From contig CAMATN010000019.1 in NCBI GenBank assembly GCA_945861155.1, positions 1 to 51,940 of the forward strand: DNA of 51,940 nucleotides, given 5' to 3'. Below are positions 26,604-35,193 of the stretch, piece by piece. Each line of letters opens with the position of its first letter. Positions within the stretch are counted from its first letter, which is position 1. Below the pieces are notes generated by a model, which ran no database searches, had not been told where the DNA came from, and was given only the letters and a program-made list of their open reading frames with translations. Both the position numbers and the translations under genes were made by a program. The DNA comes from Rhizobium sp. Q54. Its GTDB lineage: Bacteria; Pseudomonadota; Alphaproteobacteria; ATCC43930; CGMCC-115725.

Positions 26604-27629
26604 TCAGCCATCCGATCGTGCCCGCGGGTGAGCGGCGTTGTAGATTGCGAGCAGGTGGTCGGTGTCGACCGAGGTGTAGCGCTGGGTTGTCGACAGGCTG
26701 GCGTGCCCCAATAATTCCTGGATCGCCCGCAGATCGCCGCCGCCGGCGAGCAGATGCGTCGCGAAGCTGTGCCGCAGCGCGTGCGGGGTCGCGGTGTCCG
26801 GCAGGCCCAGCGCGTTGCGCAGCGTCTCCATTTGCCGCTGCACGATCCGCGGGTTCAATGGCCCGCCGCGCGCGCCGACGAACAGCGGACCGTCCCCCGC
26901 CAGCGCATACGGGCAGACCGCCAGGTAATCGGCGATCGCCCGCCGTACCGCCGGCAATACCGGCACGAGCCGCTGTTTGTTGCCCTTGCCGGTGATCACG
27001 ATGATCTCGCCCTGCGGCGCCTGCGAGCGCTTGAGGCCGAGCGCCTCGGCGATCCGCAACCCGCAGCCGTAGAGCAGCGTCAGCACCGCGACATCGCGCG
27101 CGGCTTGCCAGGCGCTCGCGACCATGCCGGTCGGCGCGTCTATGATCTCGGCGGCGTCGGCGACCGAGAGCGGTTTGGGGACGCTGTGCGGCAGCTTCGG
27201 GGCACGCAACACGGCGAGCGCGGGACTCGACGCGAGGCCGCGGCGGTCGAGAAACCGGATAAAGCCGCGCACGACCGAGAGGCCGCGCGCGATCGAGCTG
27301 CGCTCGACCCGCGCCGCGCGAAACGCCAGATAGGCCCGAAAATCGGCCGGCAACAACCGACCGAGGCTGGCGAGGGCCGGCGCCTCGCCAAAATGTCCGG
27401 TCAGGAAATCGAGGAACCCGGCGAGGTCGCGGCCATAAGCGGCGACCGTGTGCGCCGAGGCGCGCCGCTCGCCGCCGAGCCAGGCCATCCACAGCGCGAT
27501 CGCGGCGCGCAGATCCTCGGCCGCGGAAAACCGCGCCAGCGCGATTGGCTCGGGCAGCGCGGGGAACGGTTTTGTCCCGGCCCCCTTTCCAACCACGCGC
27601 CCGCCTTTCAGCGCGGCGGGTTCAGCCAT
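26604..27629 (-). CDS. xerC: Tyrosine recombinase XerC
   Basis: A 341-residue site-specific recombinase that with XerD resolves chromosome dimers at dif. The SAM-like N-terminal domain (~60-150) is followed by the catalytic set Arg (YGCGLRIAEAL), Lys (GKGNKQR), HxxR (HALRHSFATH), His (LGHASLSTTQ) and Tyr (RYTSV). Start at 27629 (MAEPAALKGG) overlaps the end of the DUF484 gene by 22 bp, so the two are co-translated. It is a housekeeping copy: no integron or phage genes are adjacent. Confidence 0.92.
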   Translation of the reverse strand: MAEPAALKGGRVVGKGAGTKPFPALPEPIALARFSAAEDLRAAIALWMAWLGGERRASAHTVAAYGRDLAGFLDFLTGHFGEAPALASLGRLLPADFRAYLAFRAARVERSSIARGLSVVRGFIRFLDRRGLASSPALAVLRAPKLPHSVPKPLSVADAAEIIDAPTGMVASAWQAARDVAVLTLLYGCGLRIAEALGLKRSQAPQGEIIVITGKGNKQRLVPVLPAVRRAIADYLAVCPYALAGDGPLFVGARGGPLNPRIVQRQMETLRNALGLPDTATPHALRHSFATHLLAGGGDLRAIQELLGHASLSTTQRYTSVDTDHLLAIYNAAHPRARSDG

Positions 27630-28372
27630 TGCGAGATCGTGATGCCGATGATTCGGGCGAGAAAGCCCAAAAGCTCGCTGCCGAGCCCGGGATGGAACCG
27701 TCCGGCCTGGCGCGTACCGATGCACAACAGACCGACCGGCGAGCCGCGGCCGAAGCCGAGGCGCAGCAGCGCCTGCGAGCGTACGAGGCCCGCGGCGCCG
27801 CCGAACAGCACCGAATCGCCCGGCATATCGGCGCGCAACAGCAGGTTGCGCTCGGGGCCGAGCAGATCGTCGATCGCGCCGGCCTTTAGCAATTGGATGC
27901 CGTGCAGACTGAGCCGGCCGGCCGGCGCCGCGGTGCTCTCGACCCCGATCGTGACGACATCGACATCGAGCAGCACGGCGAGATCGGTCGTCACGGTTTG
28001 CAGCAGATGCTCGAAGCTGGCGGCGGCGAGGATCGCGACGGCCGCCTTGTGCACGCGGCCCTGGCTCGCCAGATTGCCGCGGCTCGCGGCGATCAGCGTG
28101 CGATGCTCGAGATTGACCCGCGCCAGTTCGCGGCGCAGCCGTTCGATCTGGAAATGCTGGAAATCATAGACCCCCTCGCCGACCTCGCGGGTCGGTCCGC
28201 GCAGCAGACGCAGCGCCTCGGGATGGCGGTCGAGGAAATCGGGATGGCGGCGCAGATAGGCGACGATATCGCGACCGCCGATCTCTTTCGGCGCGTCGCG
28301 CGTTGCGGCGGGGTCGCGCTCGGGGCGTCCGGGGAGTTCGGGATGCGGCATGTCGCGCGGCAAATCGACCAC
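27608..28372 (-). CDS. DUF484 (GAF-like) protein
   Basis: About 254 residues. DIVAYLRRHPDFLDRHPEAL near the N-terminus and a GAF-like C-terminal half (QTVTTDLAVLLDVDVVTIGV ... LGFGRGSPVGLLCIGTRQAGRFHPG) are the DUF484 signature. The family is nearly always next to xerC; exact role unknown. The outer start is GTG at 28372, and ATG at 28351 (MPHPELPG) is an alternative. Divergent from priA, spacing 145 bp. Confidence 0.85.
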   Translation of the reverse strand: MVDLPRDMPHPELPGRPERDPAATRDAPKEIGGRDIVAYLRRHPDFLDRHPEALRLLRGPTREVGEGVYDFQHFQIERLRRELARVNLEHRTLIAASRGNLASQGRVHKAAVAILAAASFEHLLQTVTTDLAVLLDVDVVTIGVESTAAPAGRLSLHGIQLLKAGAIDDLLGPERNLLLRADMPGDSVLFGGAAGLVRSQALLRLGFGRGSPVGLLCIGTRQAGRFHPGLGSELLGFLARIIGITISQWLNPPR

Positions 28373-28517
28373 GGCGCGACTACCTTGACCCGATGCGGGG
28401 CGGCGGGTGTCGGTATAGGAGAGCAGTGTACGGGGTGATCATTCAACAACACCTGAGACCTGTTCGATGGCCGGCGACCCTCCTTCCGATGCCCGATTGC
28501 GATAGGCCGGCCGGACG

Positions 28518-30794
28518 ATGAGTGTAGCGGCGCCCGACAGCCCTGCCAACAGCGCCGCCGACGGTGTCGAGGAATACAACTGTCCGGTGGCGGCGGGGCG
28601 GGTTCGGGTGCTGCTGCCGCTGCCCCTGCCGGCGCCGCTCGATTATCTCGTGCCGGACGGCGCCGCGAGCCCTGAACCGGGCAGCTTTGTGCGCGTGCCG
28701 CTCGGGTCGCGCCGCGTCGTCGGTGTGGTGTGGCATGGCGATTCGGACGGCGAGGTCCCGGCCGCGCGTCTGAAGCCGGTGATCGAAATCCTGCCGACTC
28801 CGCCATTGCGGCCCGAGCTGCGGCGCTTCATCGATCGCGTCGCCGCCTATACGCTGGCCCCGGCGGGCGCGGTGCTGAAAATGGCGATGAGCGTCGAGGC
28901 GGCCTTGTTGCCGCCGCCGCCGCGCCGGGTCTGCGCCGCGACCGAAGCCGGCCTCGCCGCCCTCGCTGCTCCTGCCGAATCGGGTGTGAGCAACAAGCTG
29001 ACGGCGTCGCGCCGGCTTGTGCTCGAAGGATTGCGCGACGGCGGGGCGTGCCCGGTCGCCGAGGCGGCGCGGCGCGCGGGGTGCGGCGCGGGGGTGGTGC
29101 GCGGGCTGATCGCCGCCGGGCTGGTCGGCGAGAGGCTGGTGCCCGGCGACCCGCCGCCGGCGCCCGGCAACTGGCTTGCCGACGGGTTGCCGCTGTCGCC
29201 CGATCAGGAGGCCGCCGCGCGCCGTCTTGTCGCGCGTGTCGAGGCGGGCGGGTTCAGCGTCACGGTACTCGACGGGGTCACCGGTTCGGGCAAGACCGAG
29301 ACCTATTTCGCGGCGATCGCGGCGGCGCTGGCGGCCGGGCGTCAGGTGCTGGTGCTGCTGCCCGAGATCGCGCTCGGCGCGCAATGGCTCGCGCGGTTCC
29401 ACGAGCGCTTCGGCGCGGAGCCGGCGCAATGGCATTCCGACGTGGCGCAACCGGCGCGCCGCGATACCTGGCGGGCGGTCGCGTCCGGTCGGGCGCGGAT
29501 CGTCGTCGGCGCGCGCTCGGCCCTGTTCCTGCCGTTTGCCGAACTTGGCCTGATCGTCGTCGACGAGGAGCACGACCCCTCCTTCAAGCAGGAGGACGGG
29601 GTCTGCTATCAGGCGCGCGACATGGCGGTGCTGCGCGCCTCGCTCGCCCGGATCCCGATCGTGCTGGTGTCGGCGACGCCGTCGCTTGAAACCATCGTCA
29701 ACATCGCGCGCGACCGCTACCAGCGGGTGCGCCTGCCGCGGCGCCATGCCGAGGCGGCGTTGCCATCCGTGTCCCTCGTCGATATGCGGCGGGAACGTCT
29801 CGCGCCCGGGCGGTTTCTGGCGGCGCCGCTGGTCGAAGGGATCGAGCGGACGCTCGCCGCCGGCGAGCAGGCGCTGCTGTTCCTCAATCGGCGGGGTTAT
29901 GCGCCGCTAACCCTGTGCCGCGCCTGCGGTCACCGGATGCAATGCCCGAGCTGCACGGCGTGGCTGGTCGAGCACCGCTTCGCCGGGCGGCTCCAGTGCC
30001 ATCATTGCGGCTATGGCGCGCCGGTGCCGGCGGTGTGTCCCGAATGCCTCGCCGCCGGCACGCTGGTCCCGTGCGGACCGGGGGTCGAGCGGCTCGCCGA
30101 GGAGGTCGCGGCGCGTTTCCCGGGCGCGCGGACGGCGCTGATGGTCAGCGATTTGCTGTCGGGGCCGCGCGCCGCCGCCGAACTCGCCGCCGCGATGGTC
30201 GCGCGCCAGTACGATCTCTTGATCGGGACGCAGATCGTCGCCAAGGGCCACCATTTCCCGATGCTGACGCTGGTCGGGGTGGTCGATGCCGATCTCGGCC
30301 TCGCCGGGGGCGATCTGCGCGCCGCCGAGCGGACCTATCAGCTGTTGCACCAGGTCGGCGGCCGCGCCGGGCGCGCCGAGCGGCCGGGCCGGGTGCTGAT
30401 CCAGACCTATATGCCCGAGCAGGCGGTCATGCAGGCGCTGGTCGCCGGCGATCGCGACGGCTTTCTGGCGGCCGAGGCGAACGCGCGGCGAGCGTCGGGG
30501 ATGCCGCCGTTCGGCCGGCTCGCGGCGCTGATCATCAGCGCCGACGACCCCGATTCGGCCGATTTCGCGGCCCGCGCGCTGGCTCGCGCCGCGCCACACC
30601 TGCCCGGCATCGCGGTGCTCGGACCGGCCCCGGCGCCGCTCGCGATCCTGCGCGGGCGGCACCGCCGGCGCTTTCTGGTCAAGGCCGAGCGCTCGGTCGA
30701 TGTGCAGGCGGTCATGCGCGACTGGCTCGGCCGGGTGCGGCTCGGCGGCTCGGTCCGGCTGCAGATCGACATCGATCCTTACAGCTTCCTCTGA
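28518..30794 (+). CDS. priA: Primosomal protein N' (replication restart helicase)
   Basis: A 758-residue 3'-5' DNA helicase that reloads DnaB at stalled forks. The N-terminal DNA-binding part (VLLPLPLPAPLDYLVPD) leads to Walker A GVTGSGKTETYF, Walker B VVDEEHDPSFKQED, and zinc cysteines CRACGHRMQCPSC and CHHCGYGAPVPAVCPEC. GTQIVAKGHHFP and QVGGRAGRAERPG are the helicase motifs V and VI. Its stop directly abuts the stop of the convergent DUF2339 gene. Confidence 0.95.
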   Translation: MSVAAPDSPANSAADGVEEYNCPVAAGRVRVLLPLPLPAPLDYLVPDGAASPEPGSFVRVPLGSRRVVGVVWHGDSDGEVPAARLKPVIEILPTPPLRPELRRFIDRVAAYTLAPAGAVLKMAMSVEAALLPPPPRRVCAATEAGLAALAAPAESGVSNKLTASRRLVLEGLRDGGACPVAEAARRAGCGAGVVRGLIAAGLVGERLVPGDPPPAPGNWLADGLPLSPDQEAAARRLVARVEAGGFSVTVLDGVTGSGKTETYFAAIAAALAAGRQVLVLLPEIALGAQWLARFHERFGAEPAQWHSDVAQPARRDTWRAVASGRARIVVGARSALFLPFAELGLIVVDEEHDPSFKQEDGVCYQARDMAVLRASLARIPIVLVSATPSLETIVNIARDRYQRVRLPRRHAEAALPSVSLVDMRRERLAPGRFLAAPLVEGIERTLAAGEQALLFLNRRGYAPLTLCRACGHRMQCPSCTAWLVEHRFAGRLQCHHCGYGAPVPAVCPECLAAGTLVPCGPGVERLAEEVAARFPGARTALMVSDLLSGPRAAAELAAAMVARQYDLLIGTQIVAKGHHFPMLTLVGVVDADLGLAGGDLRAAERTYQLLHQVGGRAGRAERPGRVLIQTYMPEQAVMQALVAGDRDGFLAAEANARRASGMPPFGRLAALIISADDPDSADFAARALARAAPHLPGIAVLGPAPAPLAILRGRHRRRFLVKAERSVDVQAVMRDWLGRVRLGGSVRLQIDIDPYSFL

Positions 30795-33473
30795 TTACGC
30801 CTGTTGTATGGGCCGCATGCGGCGGTAGGCGTAGCCGAGCCCGACCAGGGCGCCGCCGAGGCCGAGGAAAGACAGCGCCCGAAGCACGCCGTCGAGTTCG
30901 GCCATGTCGGACAGAAACACCTTGCCGACCACCAGCCCGATGCCGATCAGCCCGACTCGCCGCACCCATTGGTTGCCGCGAATGAGGCCAATCGCCAGCG
31001 CCGTCCCGGCAAAGGCGAGCCAGGCAACCGAATAGAGATACCATTCCATCTCGGTGCTGGTGCTGAACAGCGACACCTTGGCATGGAAGGCGTGGCGGAT
31101 TTCCAGCGTCACCCAGGCGAACGCAAAGCCGGCCGCGAGCACCCGCGTTATCGTGCGCAGCGCCGGCCGGTGCGGCGCCAGCCAGGCGATCGTCGCATAG
31201 ATCAAGGCCGGGATCGCCAGGGCGAGCAGCAAATCGTTGAAGAACGGCAGTTGTCCGACCCGAACCCCGAACAACAGCATGACCGCTTGCCACAAGAGCG
31301 TCGTGACGGTCGCGTGGGAGAGCAGCAGCCTGCCGCCCCAGCGCAATACCGGGCGCCGCCGCCACTCACCCAGCGCGATCAGCACCGCGGCGAACGCCAG
31401 CCACAGCGCGATCAACGCCGCGCCGGGACCGAAATCCTCGAACGGCGACGCGAGCCGGCCGTAGGTCGCGTGGATCAGCTGGAGCGACAGCAGCAGCAGC
31501 GCAAACAGGATGCTGCCGGCTTCGAGCACCCAGACCAGCCAATCGTCCCGACTTGCGCCGAACTGGCGGGTCGCGACGATGAACGCCGCCGCCGGCACGC
31601 CATAACCGTAGAGCAGCCAGTTGACGATCGGCATGGTCCCGAGCGGATATTCCAGCACATACGGGTTCAGCAACAGCCGCATCAGCACGATCGCGGCGAT
31701 CCCGAGCGCGACCCAGCGCAAGGCCTGGACCCGGATGCGGCCCTCGACCCAGCCGATCGCCGGCAGGTGCAATGCGAGCGCGACGGTCAGCCACGCCTCG
31801 GACAGCCCGAACGCCGCCGCGGCGATCGTGCCGCCGAGCACCCCGACCGCATAGGCGGCGAGAGCGATCTCTGTCTCGCCGCTGGGTTGAGGCACCGCGG
31901 TGCGGCGCTGGGCGACCCACGCGGCGGCGGTGAGTTCGAGACCGGCCAGCACCAGGGCGGCCATCGTCCAGGCGATCGAGATGTCGAATTTCTGCAACCG
32001 CCAATAGGCGACGATCAGGATCAGCAGCGGGATTGCCGCGGACAGCGCCGCCCAGCGGCCCGGTCGCGCGACGCGGGGCAGCACGGCAAAGCCCCCGGCG
32101 CCGAACAGCACCGCGAACCCGATCGCGAGCGTCGTGAAATTGGCGACATGGTCCGGCGAGATCCGAAACACGTTCAGGTTCATTTCGGCCGACGGCAACG
32201 GCAAGGTCCAGCTGGCGAGCAGCGCCAGCGCCAATGCGCCGGCGACGGCGATGACATCGTCGAGCCGCTCGTCGCGATAGGCCAGCGCCAGCAGCCCGAC
32301 GATCGCGACGGTCGCGGCGCCAAGGCTGGTCAGGCCGAAATGGTCGGCCTGCGCGACGATCAGCAATCCGATCGCGATGGCCCAGAAGGCGGACCGCGCC
32401 ACCACGCGGACCATTCTCGTGTCGGCGACCCCGGCCAGGAACCCGACCCGGTCGATACCGCGGCGGAACAGGGCGAACAGTCCGAGCAGCACCAGCAGAT
32501 AGAGGGCGACGACCGGAATCTCCGGGTCGCTTGCGCCGCCGAGCCACAGCGGCACCCATATCATCGCGCCGAAAAGGGTCGGCCAGGCGAGCCACCACCA
32601 CGCGCGGTGCCGCAGCAAGGCGAGCGAGCCGGCGGTCACCACCGCGAGATAGGCGAAAAGCGGCAAGGCATGCGGCGCATCGCTCTGCACCAGCAACGGC
32701 ACGGTGAACGCGCCGATGAGGCCGAGTGCGGCGACCAGAGGGCCATGCCGCAAGGATTGCGCGACGGCCGCCCCGGCGGTCGCGGCCAGCCCTGCGAAGG
32801 CGACGCCGGAGGGCAGCAGGTGATAGAGCTGATGCGCTGCGTAGAGGCTGGCGAACACCGTCGCCGCGCCGGCTGCCGCGAGCGCCTGCGGCACATAGGA
32901 CGCCGCGCCGGAGTCACCTTCCTCGGCGATGTCGCGCCGCCTTACCCATTCCGCTCCAAACGACAGCGCGATGCCCAGCGCGATCCCCAGCACCACCTGG
33001 ACGAACGGGGTCAACACCCCGTAACCGATCGACAGCTTGACCAGGAACGCGCCGCCGAGCGCCAAGGTGGCGCCGCCGAGCCAGACCAGCCAGTTCTCGA
33101 CCAGCTTCTGTTCCCAATGCCCACGCGCCGCCGCCGGAATTGGGGCGGGGATAGCGGCGGGCGCGGCCCAACCGGGCGGCGGCGCTGCCGGCGTTTCCGG
33201 GCTGGCGGGTTCCTCGGCAGCCGGCACCGCTTCCGGCGCGACCGTGGGAGTCGGTTCGGGTTGGGCCAGAACCGCGGCGGGCAAATCGCCGGAGCGCGCC
33301 GCCGCGACCTGCTCGGCGAGCCGAACCAGCCGGTGATCGAGCATCCAGAATTTTTCGGTGAGGCCGGCGAGCTGCGCCCGCATCGCGCGGGCATCGCGGA
33401 TCGCCTTCAGCGCCAGGACAATGGCGGCGAGCGCGGCGAGCCCAAACAGCGGAAACGATCCGTCCCAACCCAT
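30795..33473 (-). CDS. DUF2339 multi-spanning membrane protein
   Basis: An 892-residue inner-membrane protein of unknown function. One N-terminal helix (FPLFGLAALAAIVLALKA), a coiled-coil and Pro/Ala-rich linker (~30-115), then the DUF2339 start WEQKLVENWLVWLGGATLAL and more than twenty hydrophobic segments to the end. Start at 33473 (MGWDGSFPLFG) is chosen; upstream frame crosses the TetR promoter region. Adjacent to and divergent from tetR, so it could be under that repressor, but no second operator is seen. Confidence 0.85.
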   Translation of the reverse strand: MGWDGSFPLFGLAALAAIVLALKAIRDARAMRAQLAGLTEKFWMLDHRLVRLAEQVAAARSGDLPAAVLAQPEPTPTVAPEAVPAAEEPASPETPAAPPPGWAAPAAIPAPIPAAARGHWEQKLVENWLVWLGGATLALGGAFLVKLSIGYGVLTPFVQVVLGIALGIALSFGAEWVRRRDIAEEGDSGAASYVPQALAAAGAATVFASLYAAHQLYHLLPSGVAFAGLAATAGAAVAQSLRHGPLVAALGLIGAFTVPLLVQSDAPHALPLFAYLAVVTAGSLALLRHRAWWWLAWPTLFGAMIWVPLWLGGASDPEIPVVALYLLVLLGLFALFRRGIDRVGFLAGVADTRMVRVVARSAFWAIAIGLLIVAQADHFGLTSLGAATVAIVGLLALAYRDERLDDVIAVAGALALALLASWTLPLPSAEMNLNVFRISPDHVANFTTLAIGFAVLFGAGGFAVLPRVARPGRWAALSAAIPLLILIVAYWRLQKFDISIAWTMAALVLAGLELTAAAWVAQRRTAVPQPSGETEIALAAYAVGVLGGTIAAAAFGLSEAWLTVALALHLPAIGWVEGRIRVQALRWVALGIAAIVLMRLLLNPYVLEYPLGTMPIVNWLLYGYGVPAAAFIVATRQFGASRDDWLVWVLEAGSILFALLLLSLQLIHATYGRLASPFEDFGPGAALIALWLAFAAVLIALGEWRRRPVLRWGGRLLLSHATVTTLLWQAVMLLFGVRVGQLPFFNDLLLALAIPALIYATIAWLAPHRPALRTITRVLAAGFAFAWVTLEIRHAFHAKVSLFSTSTEMEWYLYSVAWLAFAGTALAIGLIRGNQWVRRVGLIGIGLVVGKVFLSDMAELDGVLRALSFLGLGGALVGLGYAYRRMRPIQQA

Positions 33474-33530
33474 GCCGACACCCTCCGAACCTCGGGTCGT
33501 GTGCCGGGGAGCCATGAGTCTACCCGGCGG

Positions 33531-33559
33531 TTGCATCAACACCGGATCGATCATATATT
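33531..33559 (+). promoter_or_regulatory. Predicted tetR promoter
   Basis: TTGCAT (33531-33536), exactly 17 bp, then TATATT (33554-33559), a strong sigma-70 pattern. The predicted start of transcription falls inside the operator palindrome that follows. Confidence 0.55.
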
Positions 33560-33576
33560 GAGTGAACGTTCACTCA
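33559..33576. promoter_or_regulatory. 18-bp perfect palindromic operator
   Basis: TGAGTGAACGTTCACTCA reads the same on both strands, abuts the predicted -10 box and ends 12 bp before the tetR start codon. TGAACGTTCA-type cores are known TetR-family operators. Position implies autorepression. Confidence 0.7.
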
Positions 33577-33588
33577 CAACATATTTCG

Positions 33589-34179
33589 ATGCCGCGTTCG
33601 ACGGGAGCCAAGGCTGGGATGGAGCGCGCCGCGACCGAATTATTCGCGGCGCGCGGGATCGACGGCGTCTCGATCGGCGACATCGCCGGTGCGGCCGGGG
33701 TGTCGCAGGGGGCGCTGTACCGGCACTATCCGAGCAAGGAGGATCTCGCGTGGAGCCTGTTCTCGACGGCTTATCTGCGCACCGCCGCCGAACTTGACGA
33801 CATCCGCCGGCTGCTGCCGGATTTCAGTTCCCGGCTCGGAGCGATGGTGGCGCATTTCTGCGCCCTCTACGACAGCGACCCGGCTCTGTTTCGCTTCATG
33901 CTGATCGCGCAGCACGGGCTCTTGCCGCGCATCGGCGCGGGACAGCGCACCCCGGTCGACGCCGTCGCCGAGACGATCGAGGACGCGGTCCGGGACGGCG
34001 CGATTCCGCCGGTCGAGCCGCTGGCCGCGACCGCCGCGATTTTCGGCATCGTACTGCAGACGGCGCTGTTTCACATCTATGGCCGCCTGCCGGGGCCGCT
34101 CGCAGCGCGGGGACCGAGCCTGACGCGCGCCGCACTCGCCGCGGTCGACGCGCTCGGGCAGGGGGAGACAGCACTTTGA
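33589..34179 (+). CDS. TetR/AcrR family transcriptional regulator
   Basis: A 196-residue repressor. Residues ~10-55 form the TetR helix-turn-helix (AATELFAARGIDGVSIGDIA, then GVSQGALYRHYPSKEDLAWS); the rest is the ligand-binding helical domain. The ATG at 33589 is preferred to a GTG at 33562, which lies inside the operator. It overlaps the hydrolase gene by 4 nt, so the hydrolase substrate or product may be its ligand. Confidence 0.92.
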   Translation: MPRSTGAKAGMERAATELFAARGIDGVSIGDIAGAAGVSQGALYRHYPSKEDLAWSLFSTAYLRTAAELDDIRRLLPDFSSRLGAMVAHFCALYDSDPALFRFMLIAQHGLLPRIGAGQRTPVDAVAETIEDAVRDGAIPPVEPLAATAAIFGIVLQTALFHIYGRLPGPLAARGPSLTRAALAAVDALGQGETAL

Positions 34180-35180
34180 TGATCGCCGATTTGCCGCGGA
34201 TTCCCGTGATCGATGCACGACGCGGCGGGGCTGTCGGGGTCGCGTGCGCTGCCGCGGCCGGCATGCGCGATCTGCTGCAAGAAGCCCGGCGCATGCTGAC
34301 CCCGCCGGGTCTCGGACTCGTCGATGCGGTGTCGCGCCGCTGGCTGGAGCGCAGCGGCAATCCGTATTGCGGCGAAATCGGTGCGATCGCCGGATTGCTC
34401 GGCAGGCCGGGCGCTCACTTCCTCAACGCCAGCTATGAATGGGCCTGCACCAGCGGAGTCGGCAACGATCCCGATGGCGGCATTCGCCTGATCCGGGTGC
34501 TCGACTGGCGGCTTCACGGACTCGGGCGCAATCTGGTGGTGGCGTGGCAGCGCGGGCGGGCCGGCGATTTCGCCAACCTCACCTGGCCCGGCTATGTCGG
34601 GGTCGTGACCGCCGCGGCGCCGGGCCGGTTCGCCGTTGCGATCAACCAGCCGCCGATGATGTCGTGGGGCGCGATACTGCCGCTCGACTGGGCGATCGGG
34701 CGAGCCCGGCTGTGGCGCTCGCGCGGGCTGCCGCCGGCGCATTTGCTGCGGCAGGCATTCGAGAATTGTGCCGGCTATGACGACGCCAAGCGTCTGTTGA
34801 GCGAGGCGCCGCTGTGCCTGCCGGCCTTTTTCGTGATGGCAGGGACAAGGCCTGGCGAGGGTTGCGTCATCGAGCGGCACCCGGACCGCACGGCAATCCG
34901 CGAGATGCCGGCGGGAATCGCCAATCATTGGGTCGCGCTGTCGCTGCGCGGCAAAGCGCGCGGCCGGCACAGCCACGCACGCCTGCGCCAGATGGAAACG
35001 GCGCTGTCAGGTATGGGCGCCGCCGGGTTCGCGCCGACGCCGCCAATCATCAACCGCGATACCCGGCTGATCGCCGTGATCAATCCGGGGAGGGGCCGAC
35101 TGGCGGTGCAGGGTTGGGAACGCAGCCAACCCGCCACCGCCGAACTCGCGCTATCGCTCGACCCCGGTGTCGAGGCGTAA
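34176..35180 (+). CDS. Ntn-type hydrolase, acid ceramidase/NAAA-like (putative acylamide hydrolase)
   Basis: A 334-residue protein with features of the choloylglycine hydrolase/acid ceramidase/N-acylethanolamine amidase group. Cys91 in NASYEWACTSGVG is the candidate nucleophile, exposed in these enzymes by self-cleavage; the following IRLIRVLDWRLHGLGRNLVV resembles the HGRNLD block, and YVGVVTAAAPGRFAVAINQ and IINRDTRLIAVINP follow. Members cut amide bonds of fatty acids. Probably synthesised with an ~90-residue propeptide. Substrate unknown; translationally coupled to the TetR regulator. An alternative is a related but inactive Ntn protein. Confidence 0.55.
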   Translation: MMIADLPRIPVIDARRGGAVGVACAAAAGMRDLLQEARRMLTPPGLGLVDAVSRRWLERSGNPYCGEIGAIAGLLGRPGAHFLNASYEWACTSGVGNDPDGGIRLIRVLDWRLHGLGRNLVVAWQRGRAGDFANLTWPGYVGVVTAAAPGRFAVAINQPPMMSWGAILPLDWAIGRARLWRSRGLPPAHLLRQAFENCAGYDDAKRLLSEAPLCLPAFFVMAGTRPGEGCVIERHPDRTAIREMPAGIANHWVALSLRGKARGRHSHARLRQMETALSGMGAAGFAPTPPIINRDTRLIAVINPGRGRLAVQGWERSQPATAELALSLDPGVEA

Positions 35181-35193
35181 GGCGCGCCACGGC

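Noticed and set aside
26604-27629. Tyrosine recombinase as a mobile-element integrase
   Set aside because: Sequence and the DUF484 partner identify housekeeping XerC; no att sites, tRNA or phage genes nearby.
30804-33797. 997-codon plus-strand frame opposite the DUF2339 gene
   Set aside because: Antisense shadow: highly charged, no hydrophobic core or family motif, while the minus strand encodes a clear membrane protein.
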